A stretch of DNA of 64,000 nt from Moraxella sp. (GTDB lineage Bacteria; Pseudomonadota; Gammaproteobacteria; Pseudomonadales; Moraxellaceae). A model generated the notes under the pieces. That model worked only from the letters and a program-made list of their open reading frames with translations. It did not search any database and had not been told where the DNA came from. Positions 9,352-18,536 of this stretch are shown piece after piece. Location of the stretch: the NCBI GenBank assembly GCA_030528385.1, contig JAUMYZ010000006.1:1-64000 (forward strand), read 5' to 3'. Within the stretch, counting starts at the first letter, position 1; the number at the start of each line of letters is the position of its first letter. The position numbers and the translations under genes were made by a program.

Positions 9352-10016
9352 TATTCACCTTTGTTATATTTTAGACACACCACACATCTGTCGTCGCTTA
9401 GCTGCGGCACGTTCACCATCTGCACAGCAATATGCCACTGACCAAGTGCTTGTAATTCACCGTCATTTGGCGCTTTGCCTTTCATGGCATACAGCACACC
9501 GCCTTCTGCCAAATACGGCGCTGCCACCTGCACAAAATCGCCCAAACTGGCAAATGCCCGCGATGTAATCACTTCAAACGTCCCATCAAAGTTTTGGATA
9601 CGACTGGCAACGGGCGTTAGGTTTGTTAGGGCAAGCTCACTGACCATCTGACGAATAAAGCGGATTTTTTTGTTGTTGCTGTCAAGGGCGACAACCTGCC
9701 AATTTGGCTTTAAGATGGCAATCACCACCGCTGGCAAACCCGCTCCTGTGCCAATATCTAGCAGGCGCACCCCTGTTTGGTCGGCAAAAGGCAACTTAGG
9801 CACAATCGCCATACAATCAATGATGTGCTTAATAAGCGCTTCTTGGGGCTCGGTGATGGCGGTCAAATTGTACGCCTTAGTCCAAAAAAGCAGTTTATCA
9901 AGGTAGTTTAACAAACCTGTCGCCTGCGCATCGCTAAGCGTCAAGCCAAGCAAGTGCGCCGCCTGATGGATTTGTTCAAGAAATAAGGGGGCATTGGGTA
10001 TTTTTAGATAAGCCAT
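9351..10016 (-). CDS. rsmG: 16S rRNA (guanine-527-N7)-methyltransferase RsmG
   Basis: SAM-dependent methyltransferase (GidB) that makes m7G527 in 16S rRNA; 221 residues. The SAM site is LLDIGTGAGLPAVVIAI near residue 85, followed by VALDSNNKKIRFI. It heads the leftward unit; rsmG next to parAB is the classical arrangement near many chromosomal origins, though dnaA and mnmG are not in this window. Confidence 0.94.
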   Translation of the reverse strand: MAYLKIPNAPLFLEQIHQAAHLLGLTLSDAQATGLLNYLDKLLFWTKAYNLTAITEPQEALIKHIIDCMAIVPKLPFADQTGVRLLDIGTGAGLPAVVIAILKPNWQVVALDSNNKKIRFIRQMVSELALTNLTPVASRIQNFDGTFEVITSRAFASLGDFVQVAAPYLAEGGVLYAMKGKAPNDGELQALGQWHIAVQMVNVPQLSDDRCVVCLKYNKGE

Positions 10017-10065
10017 ACAACAGCCAACAATTTTACAAACTCGCTATTTTATCATGCTTTAATCT

Positions 10066-10073
10066 GCTAAAAT
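10066..10073 (+). promoter_or_regulatory. Probable extended -10 of the Lon-like gene
   Basis: TGC precedes TAAAAT (10068-10073), an extended -10 element, about 30 bp before the ATG at 10102. No good -35 is evident, which extended -10 promoters tolerate. The intergenic gap to rsmG is only 85 bp and must also hold the rsmG promoter. Confidence 0.35.
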
Positions 10074-10101
10074 ACCCCCATTTTTTGTAGATTATTGCCA
10101 T

Positions 10102-12456
10102 ATGAACTTGATTGACCATCAGCACCCTTACCGCCTAAGCCCCCAGCAGCTCAAATGTTATACCAATCCTGCCACCCTTCCCAAAAGCAGCAAAGCAAGG
10201 CTGCCCAAATCCGCCATTGATTTTGGACAAGAACGCGCCATCAAGGCCATCACAACGGCGTTGGACATTCGTGCCAGTGGTTACCATGTCTTTGCCATTG
10301 GTGAAAACGGCTTGGGCAAACGCACCACCATCACCCGTTTGCTCAACGAGCGCGCCAAAAACGAACCCACCCCAGACGACTGGGTATATGTGCACAATTT
10401 TAATGACGCGCGCCGCCCCATTGCACTCAATTTTCCAGCAGGTATGGCGCTCAGCTTTAGACAAAAAGTTCATAAATTGTGGAAAAACGCCAAAAAGAAA
10501 CTGAGCGCCAAACTCTTTGGAGACACCCACCAAAACCACATAGAGCTTATCAAAGCGCAGATGGTCAGCGCCCAAAATGAGCAGTATCAGCGCTTTAATG
10601 ACTTGGGCAAACCCCAAAATTTAATGCTCAACATCAGTCGCGATGGGCGCGCCGAATTCGTTGCCATTGACCCAAATAAAGCCATTGACAACAACGCCAA
10701 AAACACCCTGCTCAAACAGCTTAGCCAAGCCTACACTGAGCTAGAAGAATTAGAAAACAAAATCCACAACCAACTTGATAAATTGCACCAATCATCAGCT
10801 TTGGCGGTGCTAGAACCGTTATTTGTGCCTTTGCTTGATGAGTTTGCGCACAACAAAAACGCCAGCAAACACTTGCAAGCCATGCGCGATGACATGGTGT
10901 ATCATGTGGCGCGTATCATCAACGAAGACGACAACGAATTTGTCAGCACTCCCCTAAGCGATGTCCCCAGCCGCTATATGGTCAATGTGGTTGTCAGCCA
11001 CAAAGCCAAATCGGGCGCGCCCATTGTTTTTGAAGATTTGCCCACCCACCTAAACCTACTAGGACACATTGAGTACGCCACCGAGCTTGGCACTGTGTAT
11101 TGTGATGTCAGCATGATACGCGCAGGGGCATTGCACCGCGCCAATGGCGGCTATTTGCTCTTAGAAGCCAGTCATCTGCTGGAACACCCCTATGCGTGGC
11201 AAGGGCTAAAACGCGCTTTACACTCCAAACAAATCAAAATCTCCAGCCTTGAACAGCTCCTAACCTTGACTGGCAGTCTGTCGCTTGAGCCCGATGGCAT
11301 TCCCTTAAACGTCAAAGTGATTTTGTTGGGTGAAGCCGACTTGCACCACGAATTCTTGACATACGAACCTGAATTTGCCAGCGTCTTTAAAATCCAAGCC
11401 AACTTTTGTCATGACATCAAACGCGACAGCAGCAGCGAATATGGCTTAGTACTAAAGATGACAGAAATCATCAAACAACATCAGCTGCCCAGTTTTGACA
11501 ACACCGCCTTTGCCTGCATTATTGACCAAATGAGCACCCAAGCCGACCATCAACACAAATTGGACTTGCACACAGGTCGTTTGTCTTGGCTGCTTTTTGA
11601 GTCGGCACGCCATGCGACCTTGTCCAACAGCAAAAACGTTCAAAATAAGCACGTCAAACTTGCTTTGGCTGACATCAAAGAACGCAAAAGCTACTTACAA
11701 GAACTGTACTATCAAGAACTTATCGGCGGACAACAACTCATCAGCACCCAAGGTCAAACCATCGGACAAATCAACGCCCTAACCATCATCAGCCATGCCG
11801 ACAACGAATTTGGGTTGCCCACCCGCTTGACGGCAGTCATCGCCCCCAAGTTTGGCACAGGTGAGATTTTGGACATTGAACGCGATGTGGAGCTTGGTGG
11901 CAGTTTGCATGCCAAAGGCATGCTGATTATGGCAAGTTTTTTGCGCGCGCTGTTTAGTGAATTTGCCGAGCTAAACTTCAGTGCGTCGCTGGCATTTGAA
12001 CAAAGCTATGGGCATATTGACGGCGACAGCGCCACTTTGGCAGAAGGCTGCGCCCTACTGTCTGCGCTCGCTGGTGTGCCTTTGTTGCAAAACCTTGCCA
12101 TCACTGGCTCTATGAACCAACTGGGACAAGCCCAAACTATCGGTGGCATCAATGAAAAAATCGCAGGATTTTTTGACATTTGCAATCAACAAGGACTGAC
12201 GGGCACGCAAGGGGTGATTGTCCCAAAAACCAACAGCCACCAACTGATGTTAAGAGACGACATCGTCCAAGCCGTCAAAGATGGCAACTTTCATGTTTAT
12301 GCCATTGACCACATTTATGAAGCGCTTGCCCTTTTGACCAATATGCCTATTGCCGACAAAAACAAAAATGGCGACTACAAAAAGAACACGCTGTTTGGTA
12401 AAATTGTCAGTCGTCTGCTGAGCTGGCAAAATGACGAAAAAGACAAGAAAAAATGA
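10102..12456 (+). CDS. Lon-like AAA+ serine protease (LonB/YcbZ type)
   Basis: ATP-dependent protease of peptidase family S16, distinct from the true Lon at 34.5 kb. 784 residues. The N-terminal part has a modified P-loop (GENGLGKRTT). The C-terminal protease domain has GHIDGDSATLAEG with the nucleophile Ser643, and INEKIAGFF with Lys686; the 43-residue spacing equals that of Lon's Ser-Lys dyad. An intact protease site and atypical ATPase motif suggest a housekeeping protease with narrow specificity. No usable SD is seen before ATG 10102. Family assignment is firm, substrate unknown. Confidence 0.87.
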   Translation: MNLIDHQHPYRLSPQQLKCYTNPATLPKSSKARLPKSAIDFGQERAIKAITTALDIRASGYHVFAIGENGLGKRTTITRLLNERAKNEPTPDDWVYVHNFNDARRPIALNFPAGMALSFRQKVHKLWKNAKKKLSAKLFGDTHQNHIELIKAQMVSAQNEQYQRFNDLGKPQNLMLNISRDGRAEFVAIDPNKAIDNNAKNTLLKQLSQAYTELEELENKIHNQLDKLHQSSALAVLEPLFVPLLDEFAHNKNASKHLQAMRDDMVYHVARIINEDDNEFVSTPLSDVPSRYMVNVVVSHKAKSGAPIVFEDLPTHLNLLGHIEYATELGTVYCDVSMIRAGALHRANGGYLLLEASHLLEHPYAWQGLKRALHSKQIKISSLEQLLTLTGSLSLEPDGIPLNVKVILLGEADLHHEFLTYEPEFASVFKIQANFCHDIKRDSSSEYGLVLKMTEIIKQHQLPSFDNTAFACIIDQMSTQADHQHKLDLHTGRLSWLLFESARHATLSNSKNVQNKHVKLALADIKERKSYLQELYYQELIGGQQLISTQGQTIGQINALTIISHADNEFGLPTRLTAVIAPKFGTGEILDIERDVELGGSLHAKGMLIMASFLRALFSEFAELNFSASLAFEQSYGHIDGDSATLAEGCALLSALAGVPLLQNLAITGSMNQLGQAQTIGGINEKIAGFFDICNQQGLTGTQGVIVPKTNSHQLMLRDDIVQAVKDGNFHVYAIDHIYEALALLTNMPIADKNKNGDYKKNTLFGKIVSRLLSWQNDEKDKKK

Positions 12457-12505
12457 CGACCAACAAACAACGTGCCAGATATAAAATATATTATTCTGGC
12501 GCAAT

Positions 12506-12754
12506 ATGTTGATTTACCCGCCAATTTTTATATTTTTTATTGGCAATTTATTGATTGGTTTTTACACCTTATTTATTTTACTTCCTTATATCTGTATTAC
12601 AGGGTTTGTCTTTTTGGCAAAAAATAATTGCCCATATTGTGATTATCCATTTTTCTTGCACCAAAAAAACAGTTTGGGTAGTCTATCAGATATTTTTAAG
12701 TTATTTAGCAATCATTGTATCCATTGTGGTGAACCGACAAATAAACACCATTAA
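12506..12754 (+). CDS. Small membrane protein with CxxC zinc-ribbon motifs
   Basis: Not recognised. 82 residues: a hydrophobic N-terminal half (about residues 5-38, one long or two short helices) followed by CPYC at residues 42-45 and CIHC near residue 71, spaced like a small zinc ribbon. The TAA stop overlaps by 4 bp the stop of the convergent phosphopantetheinyl transferase gene. It lies 50 bp after the Lon-like gene and may be co-transcribed. The paired CxxC motifs argue against chance, but no strong ribosome binding site is seen. Confidence 0.5.
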   Translation: MLIYPPIFIFFIGNLLIGFYTLFILLPYICITGFVFLAKNNCPYCDYPFFLHQKNSLGSLSDIFKLFSNHCIHCGEPTNKHH

Positions 12755-13347
12755 ATCAGCACAATCAACATATTATCACAATCAAACGGACACGCTAACG
12801 TTATCATACACTCATTGATAAGTAAATTTTTAAAATAAAACCGCCCAATCTTATCATGACAGACATATCCGCCATTATCTCTGGTAAATACAGCGTTTAA
12901 CTCATTTAAATTGAGACGAATGCCCAAGCCTTGTGCCTTTAATACCGCTTCTTTGATGGTCCAAAGTTTAAACCACAGATATTTATCATGACCATTATTT
13001 TGCCAAAGCTGATATTCATCGTCATGAAAACAGCGTTTTGCCAATAGCTCAAATTTAACCTGTCTGCCCAAATGCTCAATATCCACACCGATATTTGGGG
13101 TGGTCAAACTAAAAGCAAGCACATAATCGCTCACGCAATGCGACTGATTAAAACTCAAAGGTGAATTTGTGATAAAGGGCTTGCCAAAGGCTTGTTTGTC
13201 ATAAATGGGCGTTGGTAAGTTGTGTGATTGGCAAAAGGCAGTTAATATGTTATGGCGATAATGATGAATAATGGTACGGTTGGTTTTGGTTAAGCGTGCG
13301 TCTGTTGATACAATCTTACTTAATGGCGTATGATGCAGATAAATCAT
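12751..13347 (-). CDS. 4'-phosphopantetheinyl transferase (Sfp/AcpT type)
   Basis: Transfers the phosphopantetheine arm of CoA to a carrier-protein serine. 198 residues; the two family signatures are visible: GVDIEHLGR (Mg-binding Asp and Glu) near residue 93 and LWTIKEAVLKAQGLG near residue 132, with NQSHC upstream as the substrate-binding histidine segment. No carrier-protein or NRPS/PKS gene is close, so the target may be a fatty-acid ACP or a distant siderophore system. Confidence 0.85.
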   Translation of the reverse strand: MIYLHHTPLSKIVSTDARLTKTNRTIIHHYRHNILTAFCQSHNLPTPIYDKQAFGKPFITNSPLSFNQSHCVSDYVLAFSLTTPNIGVDIEHLGRQVKFELLAKRCFHDDEYQLWQNNGHDKYLWFKLWTIKEAVLKAQGLGIRLNLNELNAVFTRDNGGYVCHDKIGRFYFKNLLINECMITLACPFDCDNMLIVLI

Positions 13348-13376
13348 TGGGTGATAAAAATACCAAAATTAAAGTA

Positions 13377-13385
13377 TGGTATAAT
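13377..13385 (+). promoter_or_regulatory. Extended -10 promoter of nth
   Basis: TGG followed by TATAAT (13380-13385) makes a consensus extended -10. It predicts a transcript start near 13392, which rules out the longer reading frame beginning at 13330 and supports ATG 13435 as the nth start. Confidence 0.6.
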
Positions 13386-13434
13386 GGCTGTGATTTTTTG
13401 TCCAGCCATTTTCTTGATACAGCCACATATAGCC

Positions 13435-14145
13435 ATGACCAAAACAAAAACCAAACCTACCACCGCCAAAACCGCCGACACGCCGCCATCTCGCCCGATG
13501 AATGCCGCCAAACGCTTGGCATTTTTTCAAAAACTAAGTGAGCACATCAAAGAACCCGTTACTGAGCTAAATTACAGCTCCGATTTTGAGCTGCTTATCG
13601 CCGTCATGCTCTCGGCACAAGCCACCGACAAAAGCGTCAATATTGCCACCGCCAAATTATTCCGCGTTGCCAACACGCCACAGGCGATATTAGATTTGGG
13701 ATTGGACGACTTAAAGAGCTACATCAGCTCCATTGGGCTGTACAATTCTAAGGCAAATAACGTGATGAAAACCTGCCAAGACCTGCTAGACAAACACGGC
13801 GGACAAGTGCCACGCACTAGGGGCGAGCTAGAAGCCTTGGCGGGTGTTGGTCGCAAAACCGCCAATGTGGTCTTAAACACCGCCTTTGGTGAACCTGTGA
13901 TGGCGGTGGACACACACATTTTTCGCGTGGGCAATCGCACAGGACTTGCCACAGGCAAAACGGTGCTGGCGGTAGAAAAAGCACTGATGGCACGCATTCC
14001 CAGTGAGTTTCTCGTGGACGCTCATCATTATTTGATTTTGCATGGGCGTTATACGTGTATGGCACGCACGCCCAAATGCGGCTCATGCGTGGTGTTTGAT
14101 GAATGTATGTTTAAAGACAAAGAAGCGTGGGCACAATTATCCTAA
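13435..14145 (+). CDS. nth: Endonuclease III Nth
   Basis: DNA glycosylase/AP lyase that removes oxidised pyrimidines. 236 residues, slightly longer than the usual about 211 because of a basic Thr/Lys-rich N-terminal tail. Seen: LLIAVMLSAQATDKSVN, the helix-hairpin-helix LAGVGRKTANVVL with the Schiff-base lysine, the catalytic aspartate in VDTHIFRVGNR, and a perfect C-x6-C-x2-C-x5-C [4Fe-4S] motif at the C-terminus. I start downstream of the extended -10 element at 13380; the ribosome binding site is weak. Confidence 0.94.
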   Translation: MTKTKTKPTTAKTADTPPSRPMNAAKRLAFFQKLSEHIKEPVTELNYSSDFELLIAVMLSAQATDKSVNIATAKLFRVANTPQAILDLGLDDLKSYISSIGLYNSKANNVMKTCQDLLDKHGGQVPRTRGELEALAGVGRKTANVVLNTAFGEPVMAVDTHIFRVGNRTGLATGKTVLAVEKALMARIPSEFLVDAHHYLILHGRYTCMARTPKCGSCVVFDECMFKDKEAWAQLS

Positions 14146-14167
14146 TGACAAGGTTGATATAGATAAT

Positions 14168-14699
14168 GTGATAAAATATATCATCAATCTTATGTTATTT
14201 GTATTTGCCATCAGTACATCAGCTTGTTATGCTGGTGGCACCTATTTTCCCATTAAAATTACCAATATACAGACAATACTTCAAAAAGAACATCACATTT
14301 ATTTTCTTGATTACAAAAGATTGGTTCTGATAATTACCCTTATCCATTAGATGATTGCAAAACAGCAATCTTACATATCAAGAATGGAAAATTTATGACA
14401 AAATCACGTTGTTTTTTGATAATTTGTTCACATCTTATCAAGCATTAAAACAACTAAACGCCACCATCGCCACCTTACAACAATATAAAAACAGCCCTTT
14501 TTTATTAAGTGATGTTTCAGCCTTTCAATATGAAAATAACAATCATTGTGAATTATTTAGTAAAAATATACAAATTATTGATACAAAACAATATATCACC
14601 AGCCAAAATCAAGCGTTTGATAATATTCTATTTTTACAACCAATCAAACAATCTTCAAACATCAAATACAAACCCAAAAAACCCAAAAATATCATCTGA
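14168..14699 (+). pseudogene. Frameshifted gene for a secreted protein
   Basis: Not recognised. Reading across three frames gives one coherent protein. It begins at GTG 14168 with a signal peptide (MIKYIINLMLFVFAIS...ACYA). Near 14325 the frame changes to GSDNYPYPLDDCKTAILHIKNGKF, of which the first part follows FLDYK. Near 14393 it changes again to YDKITLFFDNLFTSYQALKQL, ending at 14699. Both breaks lie at A- or T-rich runs. Stops in the original frames occur at 14348-14350 and just before 14355. Either true decay or indel errors in this stretch; the neighbouring DUF3841 remnant is broken in the same way. Confidence 0.5.
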
Positions 14700-15253
14700 C
14701 TTTAAAATAATCCACCTTAGTTATCCACTCACGTTTTAATTGCCAAAACACCGCTTGAATGGCATAATCATCAGGTATTTGTGATACGTCAAAAATCCCC
14801 TGCCAAGTCTGCTCTTTTATCTTATCAAAATCGGCTTTGGGCAGGGTTTTTTGTAAAATGCCATAGTCATCAAATTCTTTTTCGGTGCGGGCGTAACACC
14901 AATCGTTTAGTACCAAGTGCCACGCATCAAAATCAGACAACAACACCAAATTTTATCAATGACAAACTCAATTCTCACCCCCCATCGTTCCCTTTGGCAA
15001 AAACCCACCAAAACACAAATCAGGCTTGGGCTTTTGTTTGCTATGAGCGGTATGCCGCGCCCACACAGGAAAGGTTATGCCCACAACAGGTGGCGGGTAC
15101 TTTTTGGCAAGCTGTACTAAAAGCCAGATAAGCCGTCAGATGGTCGGGGTCTATGTACTGTGGGTCAGTGATAAACACGCCTGTTTGTCGTAAAATCTCA
15201 TAATCGTTGGCAGGACGCACCGTCCACAACGTCCATGTTGATGATAAAGTCAT
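14692..15253 (-). pseudogene. DUF3841-like gene broken by several frameshifts
   Basis: Joining frames on the minus strand rebuilds a protein I recognise as DUF3841-like. Frame one from 15253 gives LWTVRPANDYEILRQTGVFI. A shift near 15138 gives LIWLLVQLAKKYPPPVVG and FPVWARHTAHSKQKPKPDL. A further shift near 14965 gives RIEFVIDK. A last shift near 14949 gives VLLSDFDAWHLVLNDW through to WITKVDYFKVR at 14692. The total length (about 187 codons) equals the family norm, so the gene is present end to end with at least three frameshifts. The function of DUF3841 is unknown. Confidence 0.6.
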
Positions 15254-15256
15254 GAC

Positions 15257-15934
15257 TTAATAAGTGTATTCGTCTTGCCCTTCATGAGAGCCGTAGAGAT
15301 TTTCTTTGTCTGCTCGCGACAGTACTTCACGGTTCAGATAGCCATCAAACATATAGCCTTTGATACCACCAATATCCACCCTAACCCAACAGCCTTCCAC
15401 CTTGCCAATCACTTCACATTTATTGGTTCTGGCAGTAACCAGCACTTCATCGCCATCATCTAGCACGCCCACTTCAATGCCCTTGGTAGATGGCTCGCCA
15501 CGCAACGACAGCTGTCCATAACCTGAACTGGTTACGACTGTGGCAGGATAGCGGACGAGTTTTTCGGTGATTTTTTTGGCTTGCGGCTTGGGTGGTGGTG
15601 CAGATTGAGCAGACTGAGCCAACTCTTTTTGGGCGGTGTCGCTGGCAGTCCTTTGTGTGGTCTGCGGCTTGGCGGTCTCGCTCTGCTTCGCCCCTACCTT
15701 TTGCTCTATGTCTTGTTGGAGTGCTTCTTGCTCTTGCTCGGCTTGTTTTTGCTCTTTGTCGTCTTGCTCTTTTAGAATTTGGGCTTGCATTTGGGTATTT
15801 AGGCGTTTTTGCTCTTCAAGCTCGGCTTGCATTTGGGCAAGCTGTCTTTTGGTCTCTGCGTCTTCTTTTTGACAACCAAGCAGTACAGCTGACACCAGCA
15901 AACCACCTGTCATGATACGGGTAAATTTTTTCAC
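15257..15934 (-). CDS. Lipoprotein with coiled coil and SH3-like domain
   Basis: 225 residues. Signal peptide ending in the lipobox LLGC, so a lipid-anchored protein; then a Gln/Glu-rich coiled coil (about residues 20-85), a Pro/Ala linker, and a C-terminal SH3b-like domain (RYPATVVTSSGYGQLSLRGE, with GCWVRVDIGGIKGYMFDGYL). Such domains usually bind peptidoglycan or peptides. The start is GTG 15934 because AAGGAG stands 6 nt before it; the longer ATG frame lacks a site and would spoil the signal peptide. It lies 3 bp after the DUF3841 remnant's start. Role unknown. Confidence 0.8.
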   Translation of the reverse strand: MKKFTRIMTGGLLVSAVLLGCQKEDAETKRQLAQMQAELEEQKRLNTQMQAQILKEQDDKEQKQAEQEQEALQQDIEQKVGAKQSETAKPQTTQRTASDTAQKELAQSAQSAPPPKPQAKKITEKLVRYPATVVTSSGYGQLSLRGEPSTKGIEVGVLDDGDEVLVTARTNKCEVIGKVEGCWVRVDIGGIKGYMFDGYLNREVLSRADKENLYGSHEGQDEYTY

Positions 15935-16040
15935 TGCAAACTCCTTGATAATCCACATAAATTCATGATTTTCTCCCCCAATTGTATCACAATTCTATCC
16001 AACATGATGACAAGTGTCATTAAATCCATCAAAATTTCAC

Positions 16041-16070
16041 AAAAAACAAAGCCCCCAAATGGGGACTTTG
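16041..16070 (-). terminator. Terminator of the aldehyde dehydrogenase gene
   Basis: On the minus strand, CAAAGTCCCC pairs with GGGGGCTTTG across a 4-nt loop and is followed by TTTTTTG. It lies 23 bp after the stop of the aldehyde dehydrogenase. Confidence 0.85.
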
Positions 16071-16092
16071 TTGATACTTGGGCTTATCCAGA

Positions 16093-17607
16093 TTAGAAAA
16101 AGCCCATCGCTTTTGGCGAGTAGCTGACCAGCAAGTTTTTGGTTTGCTGATAATGGCTAAGCATCATCTTGTGGTTTTCTCGCCCAATGCCTGACTTTTT
16201 GTAGCCACCAAAAGCGGCATGGGCTGGATAAATGTGATAGCAGTTTGTCCACACACGACCTGCCTGTATGGCACGACCTGCCCGATAAGCGGTATTGACA
16301 TCACGAGACCACACGCCTGCACCCAAGCCATACATGGTGTCGTTGGCGATTTGCATGGCTTCATCAAAGTCTTTAAAGGTGGTAACGGTCAATACAGGCC
16401 CAAAGATTTCATCACGGAACACCTGCATGTCATTGCTGCCTTTAAACACAGTTGGCTCAATATAAAAACCGCCATCGGTGTTTTCTACACGTTCGCCACC
16501 GCCTGTCAATAGCGTTGCCCCTTCGCCTTTACCGATGTCAATATAACGCAAGATTTTTTCTTGTTGCTCGGTGGACGCTTGCGCCCCAATCATCGTCTCG
16601 GTATCTAGTGGGTGTCCTGTTTTGATATTTTTGACCCGCTCAATGGCTTTGGCTAAAAATTCATCGGCAATGCTCTCATGCACCAAAGCACGAGATGGAC
16701 AGGTACACACTTCGCCTTGGTTTAGGGCAAACATGGCAAAGCCTTCTAACGCCTTGTCCAAAAACTCATCGTCTTTGTCCATCACATCAGCAAAGAAAAT
16801 GTTGGGCGATTTACCACCAAGCTCCAAAGTAACAGGAATGATGTTTTCGGTGGCATACTGCATGATGTACTGACCGACTTCGGTAGAGCCAGTAAAGGCG
16901 ATTTTGGCTATGCGTGGGTTGGTCGCCAGCGGTTTGCCTACCTTTAAGCCATCGCCATTGACGACATTTAACACGCCTTTTGGCAACAAATCTTCAATCA
17001 GCTCCACCAGCACCAAAATACTGACAGGGGTTTGCTCGGCAGGTTTTAGCACGATACAGTTACCTGCAGCAAGGGCGGGAGCGATTTTCCAAGCCGCCAT
17101 CAAAATGGGGAAGTTCCAAGGGATAATCTGCCCGACCACGCCCAGCGGCTCATGAAAATGATACGCCACCGTGTCATCGTCAATCTGGCTAATGCTCCCT
17201 TCTTGGGCACGGATACAGCCAGCAAAATAGCGAAAATGGTCAATCGCCAAGGGAATGTCCGCCGCCAAAGTCTCACGCACAGGCTTGCCGTTTTCCCACG
17301 TCTCAGCCACCGCCAAAAGCTCCAAATTTTGCTCCAAGCGGTCAGCGATTTTTAATAATAAATTGGAGCGTTCGGTGGGTGATGACTTATTCCAAGTGGG
17401 GGCGGCAGCGTGAGCGGCGTCTAAGGCAAGCTCAATGTCTTCGGCGGTGCTGTCAGCAACTTTGGCAAAGGCTTTGCCGTCCACAGGGGAAATGTCGTCA
17501 AAATACTCGCCTTTAACAGGGGCAACCCATTTGCCACCGATAAAGTTGTCATATTGGGCTTTAAATTGGACTTTGCTGTCAGGGGTATTGGGATTGGCAT
17601 AACGCAT
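16093..17607 (-). CDS. NAD-dependent aldehyde dehydrogenase (AcoD/ExaC type)
   Basis: Oxidises an aldehyde, probably acetaldehyde or another short-chain aldehyde, to the acid. 504 residues, the normal length of this subgroup. Seen: Rossmann region [32 protein letters not shown], the general-base glutamate in TLELGGKSP, and the catalytic cysteine in [15 protein letters not shown]-terminal [16 protein letters not shown] is the oligomerisation/signature segment. Start ATG 17607 has AAGGA 7 nt upstream; a 30-codon longer frame is ignored. A single-gene unit with its own terminator and palindromes upstream. Confidence 0.9.
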   Translation of the reverse strand: MRYANPNTPDSKVQFKAQYDNFIGGKWVAPVKGEYFDDISPVDGKAFAKVADSTAEDIELALDAAHAAAPTWNKSSPTERSNLLLKIADRLEQNLELLAVAETWENGKPVRETLAADIPLAIDHFRYFAGCIRAQEGSISQIDDDTVAYHFHEPLGVVGQIIPWNFPILMAAWKIAPALAAGNCIVLKPAEQTPVSILVLVELIEDLLPKGVLNVVNGDGLKVGKPLATNPRIAKIAFTGSTEVGQYIMQYATENIIPVTLELGGKSPNIFFADVMDKDDEFLDKALEGFAMFALNQGEVCTCPSRALVHESIADEFLAKAIERVKNIKTGHPLDTETMIGAQASTEQQEKILRYIDIGKGEGATLLTGGGERVENTDGGFYIEPTVFKGSNDMQVFRDEIFGPVLTVTTFKDFDEAMQIANDTMYGLGAGVWSRDVNTAYRAGRAIQAGRVWTNCYHIYPAHAAFGGYKKSGIGRENHKMMLSHYQQTKNLLVSYSPKAMGFF

Positions 17608-17713
17608 AATCATTTCCTTTGAAAATTTATGACCACATTCACCAAAAATCACCAAACCATATTGCAATTTTTGATGAGTATCTATACCATACCGCAAATA
17701 ATGTGTCTTTGCA

Positions 17714-17748
17714 ACCCAAATTGATATATTTGTTCACAAAATTTGGGT
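17714..17748. promoter_or_regulatory. Inverted repeat ACCCAAATT / AATTTGGGT
   Basis: Nine-base perfect arms at 17714-17722 and 17740-17748 around a 17-nt centre, in the 233-bp gap between the divergent aldehyde dehydrogenase and azlC genes. Could be an operator for the aldehyde dehydrogenase gene or an RNA stem in its leader. Confidence 0.45.
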
Positions 17749-17755
17749 GATAGAT

Positions 17756-17779
17756 TTGTCAATAGGTTTTCATTGACAA
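17756..17779. promoter_or_regulatory. Palindrome over the azlC -35 box
   Basis: TTGTCAAT (17756-17763) and ATTGACAA (17772-17779) are perfect inverted arms separated by 8 bp. The right arm contains the TTGACA -35 of azlC, so a protein bound here would block RNA polymerase. Repressor unknown. Confidence 0.5.
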
Positions 17780-17801
17780 GCCATTTTTCAAAACTTAGAA
17801 T
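17773..17801 (+). promoter_or_regulatory. Sigma-70 promoter of azlCD
   Basis: Consensus TTGACA (17773-17778), 17-bp spacer and TAGAAT (17796-17801), about 40 bp before the azlC start. Confidence 0.75.
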
Positions 17802-17840
17802 AATCGTTTTATCTTTAAGCCCACCTGTTTTTATTCCACC

Positions 17841-18536
17841 ATGTCAAACGCTCACGCCTTTTTTAAGGGTTGTCAGTCCGCCATTCCCATCACGCTTGGC
17901 TATGTGCCTGTGGGCATTGCCTTTGGTTTGGCGTGTGCTTCGGCGGGTATGCCTGCTTGGGTGGCGATTGCCATGAGTGTGTTTATCTATGCAGGAGCAA
18001 GCCAATTTTTGCTCCTTGCCAGTATCACCAGCGGAGCAAGCGTTTTGGCAGTCATTGGGCTGTGCACCTTACTTGACAGTCGCCATTTACTTTATGCCCC
18101 ACTCATCAAACGCCACCTTAAACCCAATCAAAGCGTTATCCTTGCTTCGCCACTTTTGACCGATGAAGTGTTTGCCACCGCCCTTGCCGAGCTTGATGAC
18201 ATCACAGAACAAAAAGCGTGGTTTTGGGGTTTGTCGCTGGTCTCGTGGACATCGTGGTGGGGCAGTACGGTCATTGGCGTTTATGGCGGCAAAGTACTTA
18301 GCAACTACCCCCTGATGAGCAAGGTGATGAATTTTGCTTTTGTGGCTTTGTTTGTTTCGCTGACCACCAACGCCTACCACAAACACCCCAGCCATCGCCC
18401 CGCCATCATACTGGCGATGTTTGGTGCACTGATTTGCACTTTGTTTGGCCATGGCGAAATGGCAATTTTAATCGCTTCGGTGCTGGCATTTGTTGTCAGT
18501 CTTTTACAAAACCGTCTAAAAAACCATCATGATTGA
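17841..18536 (+). CDS. azlC: AzlC family branched-chain amino-acid exporter subunit
   Basis: Large membrane subunit of the AzlCD exporter family (YgaZ in E. coli, exports valine). 231 residues with the family start ITLGYVPVGIAFGLACASAGMPAWVAIAMS, then FIYAGASQFLLL, and the LLDSRHLLYA segment. Several membrane helices throughout. Overlaps azlD by 8 bp. No clear SD before ATG 17841, but a strong promoter and operator-like palindrome lie upstream. Confidence 0.88.
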   Translation: MSNAHAFFKGCQSAIPITLGYVPVGIAFGLACASAGMPAWVAIAMSVFIYAGASQFLLLASITSGASVLAVIGLCTLLDSRHLLYAPLIKRHLKPNQSVILASPLLTDEVFATALAELDDITEQKAWFWGLSLVSWTSWWGSTVIGVYGGKVLSNYPLMSKVMNFAFVALFVSLTTNAYHKHPSHRPAIILAMFGALICTLFGHGEMAILIASVLAFVVSLLQNRLKNHHD

